Source: Pelagibius sp050043265 (GTDB taxonomy: Bacteria > Pseudomonadota > Alphaproteobacteria > Kiloniellales > Kiloniellaceae). From it: DNA of 50,311 nucleotides. Positions 7,238 to 15,761 of this stretch are shown here, one piece after another. Each line of letters begins with the position of its first letter. The first letter of the stretch is position 1. Where the stretch lies: assembly GCA_050043265.1 (NCBI GenBank), contig JBHJIR010000113.1:1-50311 (forward strand). The letters are read 5' to 3'. The position numbers were made by a program, and so were the translations under genes. The notes below the pieces were generated by a model. It did no database searches. It was not told the origin of the DNA and was given only the letters and a program-made list of their open reading frames with translations.

Positions 7238-10200
7238 ATGGCTGCGCGAGACGGGGATGGTGCACAAGGGATGGCACAGGGTCGGGCGATAGCGCGGGCA
7301 CGGCGGCAGTACAATCAGTGGGTTGCCGACGAGACGCTGGAAGACTACGCACTGCGCTTCACGGCGCGCCGCGCCCGCCGTTGGTCGCACGCCCGCGTCG
7401 CCAACACCGCGCTGGGATCGATCTCCTTCCTGGCGCTGGAAGCGATCGGCGGCGCGATCACCGTCAGCTACGGCTTCGACAATGCGGTGCTGGCGATCCT
7501 GGTGGTCGCCGTTCTCATCTTCGTCACCAGCCTGCCGATCAGCTACTACGCGGCAAAATACGGCGTCGATATCGACCTGCTGACGCGGGGTGCTGGCTTC
7601 GGCTACATCGGCTCCACCGTCACCTCGCTGATATATGCCTCCTTCACCTTCATCTTCTTCGCCCTGGAAGCGGCGATCATGTCCTTCGCGCTGGAGTTGT
7701 GCTTCGGCATTCCCCTTGAAATCGGCTACCTGCTGAACGCGCTGATCGTCATTCCGCTGGTCACCCACGGCATTACCAAGATCAGCCGCTTCCAGCTGTG
7801 GACCCAGCCGCTGTGGATCATCCTCCACATTCTGCCCTTCGCTTTCCTGCTGATCGCCGGCGGCCTGCAGCCGGAGCGCTGGATGGCTTTCCAAGGCCGC
7901 TTCCAGAGCAGCCCCGGGCCCGACCTGCTGATGTTCGGCGCCGCCGCCTCGGTCGCCCTGTCGCTGATGGCGCAGATCGGCGAGCAGGTCGACTTCCTGC
8001 GCTTCCTGCCGCGCGACCGCCGCGGGACCGACCGGCGGGCTTGGTGGATGGCGCTGATCTTCGCCGGGCCGGGCTGGATCGTGCTGGGCGCCCTGAAGAT
8101 GCTGGCCGGTTCCTACCTGGCGGTGATGCTGATCGAGAGCGGCGTCGGCCCGGGCATGGCCATCGAGCCGACCCACATGTACCTGGCCAGCTTTGGCCAG
8201 GTCGTCGCCTCGCCGGAAGGCGCCCTCGCCCTCACCGGGCTCTTCGTCGTCGTCTCCCAGCTGAAGATCAACGTCACCAACGCCTACGCGGGCTCCATCG
8301 CCTGGTCGAATTTCTTCGCCCGCCTGACCCACAGCCACCCCGGACGCGTGGTCTGGCTGGCCTTCAACGTCACCATCGCCCTGCTGCTGATGGAGTTCGG
8401 CGTCTTCCATGCCCTGGAGCAGACCCTAGGGCTCTACGCCAATGTCGCGGTTGCCTGGATCGGCGCCCTGACCGCCGACCTGGTGGTCAACAAGCCGTTG
8501 GGCCTCAGCCCGCGCCATATCGAATTCAAGCGGGCGCACCTCTACGACATCAACCCGGTCGGCGTCGGCGCGATGCTGATCGCCTCGGCCCTGTCGATTG
8601 CCGCCTATACCGGGCTCTTCGGCGACCTGGCGCGGGCCTTCGCACCGTTCATCGCGCTGGTGACCGCCTTCGTCTCGGCCGTCGCCATCGCCATCGCAAC
8701 CAAGGGCCGCTTCTTCCTGGCGCGCGCGCCGGAGACCTGGGAGCCCGCTGAGGCCGGTGCCGCGGAATCGATCCGCTGCTGCATTTGCGAGCACGACTTC
8801 GAGCCGGAGGACATGACCCGCTGTCCGGTCTATGCCGGGCCGATCTGCTCGCTGTGCTGTTCGCTCGACGTGCGCTGCTTCGATGCCTGCAAGTCGCGCT
8901 CGCGTCTGGCCGAGCAGGCCGCCGACATCGTCGACTGGCTGTTGCCCGCCGCCATCGCCCGCACCTTGAAATCGCGCCTGGGGCACTTCGCCGTCCTGAT
9001 GCTGCTGATGGGCGCGGCCATCGGCCTCGCCCTGCTGCTGGTCTTTCATCAGGCGGCGCTGGCCGACCCGCTGCTGCGCGCGGTGGTCGCCAAGGCCTTC
9101 TGGGCCACCTACGGGATCCTGATGATCATGGCCGGCGTGGTGGTCTGGCTGTTCGTGCTGGCCGACGAAAGCCGCCGCGTCGCTCAGGAGGAATCGACCC
9201 GCCAGACCAACCTGCTGCTGCGCGAGATCCGCGCACACGAGCGCACCGACGCCGAGCTGCAGCGCGCCAAGGAGTCCGCCGAAGCGGCGAACCTGGCCAA
9301 GAGCCGTTACGTCGTCGGCATCAGCCACGAACTGCGCACGCCGCTGAACGCCATGCTGGGTTACGCGCAGCTCCTGGACGGCGATCCGGCGGTGCCCAAG
9401 CGGCGCCGCGAGGCGGTGCGCATCATCCGGCGCAGCGGCGAGCATCTGGCCGGCCTGATCGAAGGACTGCTGGACATCTCCAAGATCGAGGCCGGGCGCC
9501 TGGATCTCAACCGCGACGAGGTCAGCCTGCCTGACTTCCTGAACCAGCTCGTCAGCATCTTCCGCGTGCAGGCCGAAGCCAAGGGCCTGAACTTCCGTGT
9601 GATTGTCGACGGCCGACTACCTCGCGTGGTGCGCACCGACGAAAAACGGCTGCGCCAGATTCTCGTCAATCTGCTTTCCAATGCGGTCAAGTGCACCGAG
9701 CGCGGCAGCGTCAGCCTGCATATCTCGTTTCGCAGCGAGGTCGCGCACTTCGTCATCGAAGATACCGGCTGGGGCATCGAACCGGAGAACCTGGAGCGGA
9801 TCTTCATGCCGTTCGAGCGGATCGAAGTGCCCGGACGACAGCCCACGTCGGGCACCGGCCTGGGTCTGACCATCACCAAGCTGCTGATCGAGATCCTCGG
9901 CGGCGAAATCACCGTGGCCAGCGAGCTCGACAAGGGCAGCCGCTTTTCTGTCCGCATCATGCTGCCCAGTTCGTCGGCCAGCGTGGTCGCCGCCGACGCC
10001 ATCCGCCGGGTCTACGGCTACCGCGGCCGCCGCCGCACGATCCTGGCCGTCGACGACAATCCCGACCATCTGCGCCTGATCGAGGACACCCTGGCGCCGC
10101 TCGGCTTCATCCTGCACTTCGCCGAGAACGCCGAGACCGCGCTGGCGGTGGCCACGGAAGCCGCGCCCGACCTGTTTCTGCTCGACGTGGCGCTGCCGGG

Positions 10201-10648
10201 CACCGACGGCTGGGCGTTGGCCCAACGCCTGCGCACCGAGGTCGGCGCCCAGGCGCCGATCGTCATGGTGTCGGCCAATGCGGCGGACGAGAAGCGGCGC
10301 GGGCCGAGCGGCCTGCATCATGACGAATTCATCGCCAAGCCGATCAATCTGCAGGATCTGCTGACCCGCATCGAGCGCCTGCTGAAGCTGGAGTGGATTC
10401 ATGTCCCGGAGAGCAGCGACGAGGGCGGACCGAACGGTGCTACGCTGAGCCGCGACGAGATCGTCAGGCTACGCGAACTGGCGCAGCTTGGTTACGTGCG
10501 TGGCCTCAACGAGGCATTGGAGGAGATCGGCAGCAGCAAGCCGGAGATCGCCGCGCAACTGTCGAAGATGTCGGCCTTGGTTCGTGCTTTCGACCTGCCG
10601 CAGTTGCAGACCGTCTTGGAGGAGCTCGAGAATGAGCCTGCCGGCTGA
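7238..10648 (+). CDS. NCS1-type permease fused to hybrid histidine kinase/response regulator
   Basis: A multidomain membrane sensor of 1136 residues. Residues 1 to about 490 form a polytopic region resembling NCS1 cytosine/purine/allantoin permeases. A cysteine cluster follows (CCICEHDFEPEDMTRC, then ICSLCCSLDVRCFDAC, about 508-550) that could bind metal. Two more membrane helices come next (about 585-650), then a linker, a HisKA domain (SHELRTPLNAM, His697), a HATPase domain (NLLSNAVK, DTGWGIEP, GTGLGLTI) and a receiver domain (LAVDDN, phospho-acceptor Asp983, AKPI). A C-terminal helical stretch of about 85 residues ends the protein. It is divergent from urtA, and its stop overlaps the next regulator gene by 17 bases. 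I infer a transporter-like sensor for external amide, urea or another nitrogen compound. The start could also be the ATG at 7271; neither has an ideal ribosome site. Confidence 0.85.
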   Translation: MAARDGDGAQGMAQGRAIARARRQYNQWVADETLEDYALRFTARRARRWSHARVANTALGSISFLALEAIGGAITVSYGFDNAVLAILVVAVLIFVTSLPISYYAAKYGVDIDLLTRGAGFGYIGSTVTSLIYASFTFIFFALEAAIMSFALELCFGIPLEIGYLLNALIVIPLVTHGITKISRFQLWTQPLWIILHILPFAFLLIAGGLQPERWMAFQGRFQSSPGPDLLMFGAAASVALSLMAQIGEQVDFLRFLPRDRRGTDRRAWWMALIFAGPGWIVLGALKMLAGSYLAVMLIESGVGPGMAIEPTHMYLASFGQVVASPEGALALTGLFVVVSQLKINVTNAYAGSIAWSNFFARLTHSHPGRVVWLAFNVTIALLLMEFGVFHALEQTLGLYANVAVAWIGALTADLVVNKPLGLSPRHIEFKRAHLYDINPVGVGAMLIASALSIAAYTGLFGDLARAFAPFIALVTAFVSAVAIAIATKGRFFLARAPETWEPAEAGAAESIRCCICEHDFEPEDMTRCPVYAGPICSLCCSLDVRCFDACKSRSRLAEQAADIVDWLLPAAIARTLKSRLGHFAVLMLLMGAAIGLALLLVFHQAALADPLLRAVVAKAFWATYGILMIMAGVVVWLFVLADESRRVAQEESTRQTNLLLREIRAHERTDAELQRAKESAEAANLAKSRYVVGISHELRTPLNAMLGYAQLLDGDPAVPKRRREAVRIIRRSGEHLAGLIEGLLDISKIEAGRLDLNRDEVSLPDFLNQLVSIFRVQAEAKGLNFRVIVDGRLPRVVRTDEKRLRQILVNLLSNAVKCTERGSVSLHISFRSEVAHFVIEDTGWGIEPENLERIFMPFERIEVPGRQPTSGTGLGLTITKLLIEILGGEITVASELDKGSRFSVRIMLPSSSASVVAADAIRRVYGYRGRRRTILAVDDNPDHLRLIEDTLAPLGFILHFAENAETALAVATEAAPDLFLLDVALPGTDGWALAQRLRTEVGAQAPIVMVSANAADEKRRGPSGLHHDEFIAKPINLQDLLTRIERLLKLEWIHVPESSDEGGPNGATLSRDEIVRLRELAQLGYVRGLNEALEEIGSSKPEIAAQLSKMSALVRAFDLPQLQTVLEELENEPAG

Positions 10649-11573
10649 ACGCGATCGTGACATCGCCCTGGTCGTCGACGATTCCCCGGAGACGCTGAGC
10701 TTCATGACCGATGCCCTTGAGGAATCCGGGATCTCGGTGCTGGTAGCACGTGACGCCCGCACGGCGCTGACCCTGCTGGGGCGGATCATTCCCGACGTGA
10801 TCCTGCTGGATGCGGTGATGCCCGGCCTCAACGGCTTCGAGACCTGCCGACGCCTGAAGCAGGATCATCGTCTGTCGCAGATTCCGGTCATCTTCATGAC
10901 CGGCCTCAGCGGCACCGAAGACGTCGTCAAAGGCCTGCGCGCCGGCGGCGTCGATTACCTGACCAAGCCGATTGCGCCGGATGAGCTCCTGGCCCGTGTC
11001 GGCGTGCACATCGCCAACGCGCGGATCACCCAGAGCGCCCGCGACGCCCTGGACGCCACGGGACGTTCCGTCATCGCCGTCGCCGGCGACGGCCGGGTGG
11101 TGTGGAGCACGCCACGGGCCGCGGCGCTGCTGGGCCGGGCGCCAGATAACAGCCGGGACAGCCTGCAGGGCGGCGATATCGTCCTCGACGCGGCACTAAG
11201 GTCCTGGATGGCCACCTGCACCGAGCGGCCGCTCTCCGCAGTGCCGCCACGGCGTTTCGACGTCGCCCTGGGCGTCACCGTGGAGTTGAGCTATCTCGGA
11301 CGTCACGGCCTCGGTGAACTGCTGTTCCGGGTCAGCGACGGGTCCGCGGCCTCACCCACCGAGCAGTTGCAGACGCGCCTGCACCTCACCGCCCGCGAGG
11401 CCGAGGTGCTGAACTGGCTGGCTCAGGGCAAGTCGAACCGCGATATCGGCGCGATCCTGTCGCTCAGCCCGCGCACGGTGAACAAGCACCTGGAACAGAT
11501 CTACGTGAAGCTGCAGGTCGAGAACCGTACCGCCGCTGCCGTGTTGGCGATCCGCACCGTCGATGGCGCCTAA
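10632..11573 (+). CDS. LuxR/NarL-type response regulator
   Basis: A regulator of 313 residues. The N-terminal receiver has ALVVDDSPE, the phospho-acceptor in VILLDAVMPGLNGFE, and YLTKPIAPDE. A middle segment of about 100 residues resembles a degenerate PAS-like module (GDGRVVWSTPRAAALLG). The C-terminal LuxR helix-turn-helix is LTAREAEVLNWLAQGKSNRDIGAIL..SPRTVNKHLEQIYVKL. The ATG overlaps the end of the hybrid kinase gene, with GGAG just upstream, so the two are translationally coupled and almost certainly partners. Its likely targets are the divergent urt-fmd operon and the dyads at 7010-7042; this is inferred from position. Confidence 0.9.
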   Translation: MSLPAERDRDIALVVDDSPETLSFMTDALEESGISVLVARDARTALTLLGRIIPDVILLDAVMPGLNGFETCRRLKQDHRLSQIPVIFMTGLSGTEDVVKGLRAGGVDYLTKPIAPDELLARVGVHIANARITQSARDALDATGRSVIAVAGDGRVVWSTPRAAALLGRAPDNSRDSLQGGDIVLDAALRSWMATCTERPLSAVPPRRFDVALGVTVELSYLGRHGLGELLFRVSDGSAASPTEQLQTRLHLTAREAEVLNWLAQGKSNRDIGAILSLSPRTVNKHLEQIYVKLQVENRTAAAVLAIRTVDGA

Positions 11574-11592
11574 AGGCTATCTTCGCCGTCCG

Positions 11593-12018
11593 TCAGTTCT
11601 CCGATACGCAATGCAGCCGCCCTTCCAGACGGCAGGTCATTGCGACCCCGACCGATGTCATGGAGCGTAGCGGGAGCAGCGGCACCTCACCGCGGGTCCG
11701 CGACCAGTCGTCGCTCGCCCCGCAGAGAATGTTCTCGATCATCTTCGCGCGCCCATCGGCACTGCGCACGAAGAGCGAGCCGTCGGCATCGTCGCGTTCC
11801 AGCGCAACGCCGAGGGTGTCCCCGGGGGCGACCGCGCCCAGTTCGTGGGACATGAAATGAGCGATCACCATGACGCAGCGCAGCGGACGATCACCGCCGT
11901 TGGTGAGATGCAGGCTGACGCCCTGTACCGCCGCCCCAGCCGGCGCCGCCGTCAGCAGAAGAGTCCCGGCAACGGCTGCGGCCCGCAAAGCCCTGGGCAT
12001 CGAAATCTTAAAACGCAT
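11593..12018 (-). CDS. Exported hypothetical protein
   Basis: A 141-residue protein I do not recognise. A basic N-terminus (MRFKISMPRALR) is followed by a hydrophobic stretch and an AGA-A cleavage-like site, so it is probably secreted to the periplasm. The mature part has Cys residues that could pair (RCVMV, ILCGAS, TCRLEGRLHC) and a short beta-rich look. GAGG sits 7 bases before the ATG. It is convergent with the response-regulator gene and follows the pyridoxine oxidase gene by 21 bases on the same strand, so it may be its operon partner. No function can be assigned. Confidence 0.6.
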   Translation of the reverse strand: MRFKISMPRALRAAAVAGTLLLTAAPAGAAVQGVSLHLTNGGDRPLRCVMVIAHFMSHELGAVAPGDTLGVALERDDADGSLFVRSADGRAKMIENILCGASDDWSRTRGEVPLLPLRSMTSVGVAMTCRLEGRLHCVSEN

Positions 12019-12039
12019 CGTCAGCCTCGTACTATGACA

Positions 12040-13599
12040 TCACTGAAGGGGTAGGGACGCCGGCGCCAAAGGCGCGCGCCCGGCAATGAGATCGCTCGCC
12101 CGCTCGGCCAGAGCGATGATCGCGGCATGCGGCGGCCCGGAGGTAATACGCGGGATCACCGAGGCATCGACGATATAGAGTCCCTCGGCCCCGCGCAGCT
12201 TGAGATCCGGCCCGACCACCGCGTCGCCGTCGCCGCCCATCCGGCAGGTGCCGACCGGATGGTGATGGGTGTAGGCCGCCCGTTCGAGAAACTGCAGACG
12301 CTGTTGCCGGGTGGTGCAATCCGGCCCCGGCAGCAGCTCACGCTCCCGCCATTCCGCCAGCGCCGCCGTGGCACCCACCGACTGGGCGAGTTCCAGGGCC
12401 GCGAAATAGTTCTCCCGATCCACCGCTTCGGCCAGGTAGTTCGGATCGATCCGTGGGTGCACCCGTGGGTCTGCCGAAACCAGCTTCAGGCTGCCCCGGC
12501 TCTGCGGCTGGGTGAAACCGAACATGATGGTATAGGCCTCGCCCAGGGGCGGCGCCTCGAACTGTTCGGTGACCACCGGCGCCACCACGCAGGCCAGCGC
12601 AAGATCCGGGGCAGCGTCGGCGTCGCCGTTGCGCGGCACATACAGCAGCGACTCCGAATGCTGGTAGCGCGACGGCGCCACCGGGCGGCTGGCACGATAG
12701 AGGTTGCCGCCAGACAGAAGATGATCGTGCAGATTGCGGCCGACGTCCGGCAGGTCGACTCGGGGCTCGATGCCGAGCGGGCTCAATTCGTCGGCCGGGC
12801 CGATGCCGGAGTGCAGCAGCAGGCTGGGGGAACCAATTGCGCCGGCACAGAGGATGACCGCCTGCGCAGCCATGACCTTGCGGACCTGACCGCCGGTTGC
12901 GATCTCGACCCCCGTGCAGCGCCCGAATGCGTCGAACAAAAGGCGCAGCACCAGACTGTCGGTCAGCAGCGTCAGATTAGGGCGGCCGAGGGCCGGTGTC
13001 AGATAGGCATCGGCTGCGCTCTGACGCTTACCGTCTTTGATCGTCAGCGTGTTGAGTGTCGGCCCGCACATCCGCGCCCCGTTGTGCTCGTCGATGGGCG
13101 CAAAGCCCAACTCCTCGCCGGCGGCGAGGTAGGATTGCACGATGGGATGCGGATTCTCGGGCGTGAGCAGTGCAACAGGGCCTTTGTCGCCGTGATAAGG
13201 CGACGGTCCGAAGGGCGACGTTTCCGACCGGATGAAATAGGGCAGCAGGTCGCGGTAGCCCCACCCCTCGCCGCCCGCCGCCACCCAGGCATCGAAGTCG
13301 CTGCGGTGACCGCGCACATGGGCCATGGCGTGCAGGCAACTGGACCCGCCGACCACGCGGCCGCGCGGCCAGGCATGCACCCGCTGCGCACCGCCGACTT
13401 GCGGCACGGTTTCGTACTGCCAATCGATCGCCGACCCCTGCAGAGCGATCCAGGCGGCCGGATCGGCGATGCGCGGATCGTCGGAATTGGTTCCGGCCTC
13501 GACCAGTCCAACGCGAGCCTCGGGCGTCTCGCTCAAGCGCGCCGCGAGCACGCAACCGGCCGAACCGGCACCGATAATCAGATAGTCGAACTGTTCCAT
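12040..13599 (-). CDS. pno: Pyridoxine 4-oxidase (GMC oxidoreductase)
   Basis: A 519-residue flavoenzyme of the GMC family. The FAD fold starts with YLIIGAGSAGCVLAARLSE. GRVVGGSSCLHAMAHVRGHRSDFDAWV, GNLYRASRPVAPSRYQHSES, WRERELLPG and THHHPVGTCRMGG closely resemble, as I recall it, the pyridoxine 4-oxidase of Mesorhizobium loti, including the His-rich active-site region near the C-terminus. It would oxidise pyridoxine to pyridoxal, using oxygen or another acceptor. The start at 13599 is chosen for AAGGTGATTTT upstream and the immediate FAD motif. It is divergent from ppaT/pldh, which supports a role in B6 catabolism. A generic choline dehydrogenase-like label is the fallback. Confidence 0.8.
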   Translation of the reverse strand: MEQFDYLIIGAGSAGCVLAARLSETPEARVGLVEAGTNSDDPRIADPAAWIALQGSAIDWQYETVPQVGGAQRVHAWPRGRVVGGSSCLHAMAHVRGHRSDFDAWVAAGGEGWGYRDLLPYFIRSETSPFGPSPYHGDKGPVALLTPENPHPIVQSYLAAGEELGFAPIDEHNGARMCGPTLNTLTIKDGKRQSAADAYLTPALGRPNLTLLTDSLVLRLLFDAFGRCTGVEIATGGQVRKVMAAQAVILCAGAIGSPSLLLHSGIGPADELSPLGIEPRVDLPDVGRNLHDHLLSGGNLYRASRPVAPSRYQHSESLLYVPRNGDADAAPDLALACVVAPVVTEQFEAPPLGEAYTIMFGFTQPQSRGSLKLVSADPRVHPRIDPNYLAEAVDRENYFAALELAQSVGATAALAEWRERELLPGPDCTTRQQRLQFLERAAYTHHHPVGTCRMGGDGDAVVGPDLKLRGAEGLYIVDASVIPRITSGPPHAAIIALAERASDLIAGRAPLAPASLPLQ

Positions 13600-13617
13600 A
13601 AAATCACCTTTAGACAC

Positions 13618-13639
13618 CGATAAATTCAACGATTTATCG
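13618..13639. promoter_or_regulatory. Inverted repeat between pno and ppaT, candidate operator
   Basis: CGATAAAT, six bases, then ATTTATCG: a perfect 8-bp dyad in the 109-base gap between the divergent pyridoxine oxidase and pyridoxamine-pyruvate transaminase genes. It is AT-rich in an otherwise GC-rich locus and placed to control both. The cognate regulator is unknown. I did not find a copy of this dyad in the 28.7-29.2 kb control region. Confidence 0.5.
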
Positions 13640-13708
13640 CCTTATCCCCTCCCGAAAACGACCGGCAAAGAGTATCATTCGAGACAACAAAAAACGCAGG
13701 AGTTGGCG

Positions 13709-14890
13709 ATGCAGAATGTCCTTCCAAAACAACCGGTCATCACACTTTCGGCCGGCCCGGTCGCGGCCTATCCGCGCGTGCTGCAAGCCATGTCCGGACC
13801 GGTTCACTACGACTACGACGACTACTTTCAGGCCTTCTACGAAGCGGTCAGCCGCAAGCTTGCCGAGGCCATGAAGACCGAGGCGGTTCCTCTGATTCTG
13901 CAGTACGAACCGGCGGTCGGGCTGGAGGCCGCGTCGGCCTCGCTGATCGGCGCCGACGACGTCGTGCTGAATCTCGCTTCGGGTGTCTACGGCAAGGGCT
14001 TCGGTTACTGGGCGGCACGCACCGCCAAGGAAGTGCTGGAAGTCGAAGTGCCCTACAACGAGTCGATCACCGCCGACCAGGTTGCCGAAGCACTCAGCAA
14101 GCACCCGGAAGTCAGCGTCGTCTCCATGGTCCATCACGATACGCCGTCGGGCACCATCAATCCGGCCAACGAGATCGGCAAGGTGGTGCGCGATCACGGC
14201 GCGCTTCTGCTGATCGACGCGGTTTCCTCTTTCGGCGGCATGGACATCCATCCGGACGGCTGCTGCGCCGATATTTTCGTAACCGGCCCCAGCAAATGCC
14301 TGGGCGGCGCACCGGGCCTGACCACCATCGCCGTCAGCGAGGCCGCCTGGAAGCATATGGAAGCCAACCCGCCGGCGCCGCGCGCCTCGGTCCTCAGCCT
14401 GCTGGATTGGAAAAACGCCTGGCGCAAGGAAGAGGGCTTCCCCTTCACGCCGTCGGTTTCCGAGGTCAACGGGCTGGACGCGGTTCTGGATCAATACCTG
14501 GAAGAAGGGCCGGAAGCGGTATGGCGCCGCCATGCCCTGACCGCGGCGGCCTGCCGCGCCGGCATCAAGGCGATGGGCCTGTCGCTGTGGGCGGCGCGCG
14601 AGGAAATCGCCTCGCCGACGACGACCTCCGTCGCGGTGCCCGCGGGAACGACCGACGACGCGATCCTGGCCGCCGCACGCAGCCGGTTCGGCGTGGTGTT
14701 CTCGCGCGGGCGCGGCGAGACCCTGGGCAAGCTGATCCGCATCGGCCACATGGGTCCGGTCGCCGAGCCGAGCTATGCGGTCGTCGCCGTCACCGCCTTC
14801 GGTGGCGCCCTGCGCGAACTGGGACTCAAGGCCGATGTCGCCGCCGGTGTCGAAGCCTGCCTGGCGACCATCGCCGCCGATGCCGGCTGA
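13709..14890 (+). CDS. ppaT: Pyridoxamine-pyruvate transaminase
   Basis: A 393-residue PLP enzyme of aminotransferase class V, the same length as the characterised Mesorhizobium loti enzyme. Near-identical blocks as I recall that sequence are ITLSAGPVAAYP, VVLNLASGVYGKGFGYWA, VHHDTPSGTINP, DAVSSFGGM, VTGPSKCLGG with the Schiff-base lysine at Lys197, PFTPSVSE-NGLD and SRGRGETLGKL-RIGHMGP. It converts pyridoxamine and pyruvate to pyridoxal and alanine, feeding the degradation pathway. AGGAG lies six bases before the ATG at 13709. It is followed after 54 bases by pyridoxal dehydrogenase, and those two enzymes act in sequence. Confidence 0.93.
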   Translation: MQNVLPKQPVITLSAGPVAAYPRVLQAMSGPVHYDYDDYFQAFYEAVSRKLAEAMKTEAVPLILQYEPAVGLEAASASLIGADDVVLNLASGVYGKGFGYWAARTAKEVLEVEVPYNESITADQVAEALSKHPEVSVVSMVHHDTPSGTINPANEIGKVVRDHGALLLIDAVSSFGGMDIHPDGCCADIFVTGPSKCLGGAPGLTTIAVSEAAWKHMEANPPAPRASVLSLLDWKNAWRKEEGFPFTPSVSEVNGLDAVLDQYLEEGPEAVWRRHALTAAACRAGIKAMGLSLWAAREEIASPTTTSVAVPAGTTDDAILAAARSRFGVVFSRGRGETLGKLIRIGHMGPVAEPSYAVVAVTAFGGALRELGLKADVAAGVEACLATIAADAG

Positions 14891-14944
14891 ACGCCGCGCG
14901 GCACCCACACCGATACCAAACATGAAGCAAAGAGGAGATAGGGA

Positions 14945-15685
14945 ATGAAGAAGTTCGAAGGGCGCGTGGCCATCGTCACCGGTGCCGCCCAGGGGATCGG
15001 CCGGGCCATCGCCGAGCGCATCGCGTCGGAAGGCGCGACCCTGGCGGTCGTCGACATCAACGGCGCGGGAGCCGAAGCGGCGGCGGCGGCGATCGGCGGC
15101 AGCGCCTTTGCCGTGCAGTGCGATATCGGCGATCCGGACTCGGTCGCGGCGCTGCACGAAACCGTTGCCCAGAAGGCCGGCAAGCTGGACGTCCTGGTCA
15201 ATGCCGCTGCCATCGTGCCCTTTGTGCCCTGGGATGAGCTGACCTTCGAGGAATGGCGCCGGGTCATGCGGGTGAACGCCGACGGCATCTTCCTGATGTG
15301 CCGCGCCGGCTCCGACATGATGCGCAAGAACGGTTACGGGCGTATCGTCAACATCGCGTCCAATTCGATCTTCGCCGGCACGCCAAACATGGCGCACTAC
15401 GTTGCCTCCAAGGGTGCCATCCTGACCTTCACCCGCGCATTGGCGACGGAGCTTGGCGCCTACAAGATCACCGCCAACTGCGTCTGCCCCGGCCTGACCG
15501 ATTCCGAGGGCGTGCAGCAGACGCCGCACAAGGACGCCTTCGAATTCGTCGAGATGCTGCAGGCCATCAAGGGAGTCGGCACACCGAAGGATATCGCCCC
15601 GGCGGTCGCCTTCCTCGCCTCCGAAGAAGCGCATTGGATCACCGGCCAGGCGCTGGCCGTCGATGCCGGTATGATCCGCTGGTAG
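14945..15685 (+). CDS. pldh: Pyridoxal 4-dehydrogenase (SDR family)
   Basis: A 246-residue short-chain dehydrogenase. The NAD-binding motif is TGAAQGIG (12-19), with the catalytic pair Tyr152 and Lys156 in HYVASKG and Ser in NIASNS. The stretches IVPFVPWD, FAGTPNMAHYVASKG, FTRALATELG-Y-ITAN, EFVEMLQAIKG and HWITGQALAVDAGM match my memory of the M. loti pyridoxal 4-dehydrogenase. It oxidises pyridoxal (hemiacetal form) to 4-pyridoxolactone with NAD. AGAGGAG lies just upstream. It ends before a strong stem-loop at 15709-15737 and is convergent with the lactonase gene that takes its product. Confidence 0.9.
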   Translation: MKKFEGRVAIVTGAAQGIGRAIAERIASEGATLAVVDINGAGAEAAAAAIGGSAFAVQCDIGDPDSVAALHETVAQKAGKLDVLVNAAAIVPFVPWDELTFEEWRRVMRVNADGIFLMCRAGSDMMRKNGYGRIVNIASNSIFAGTPNMAHYVASKGAILTFTRALATELGAYKITANCVCPGLTDSEGVQQTPHKDAFEFVEMLQAIKGVGTPKDIAPAVAFLASEEAHWITGQALAVDAGMIRW

Positions 15686-15708
15686 CCGCATCCACCCTTC
15701 CGAAGAAC

Positions 15709-15737
15709 GAAAGGCCTATCCTTTGGATAGGCCTTTC
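15709..15737. terminator. Bidirectional intrinsic terminator between pldh and the lactonase gene
   Basis: GAAAGGCCTATC (15709-15720), loop CTTTG, then GATAGGCCTTTC (15726-15737): a perfect 12-bp stem in the 76-base gap between convergent genes. T-rich sequence follows on the plus strand and the A-containing flank gives a weaker T run on the minus strand, so it can end both transcripts. Confidence 0.85.
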
Positions 15738-15761
15738 TCATTTGCAGGGACTTCCACCGGA

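Noticed and set aside
13634..15691. 685-codon minus-strand frame opposite ppaT and pldh
   Set aside because: Antisense shadow of two enzymes with recognisable active-site residues.
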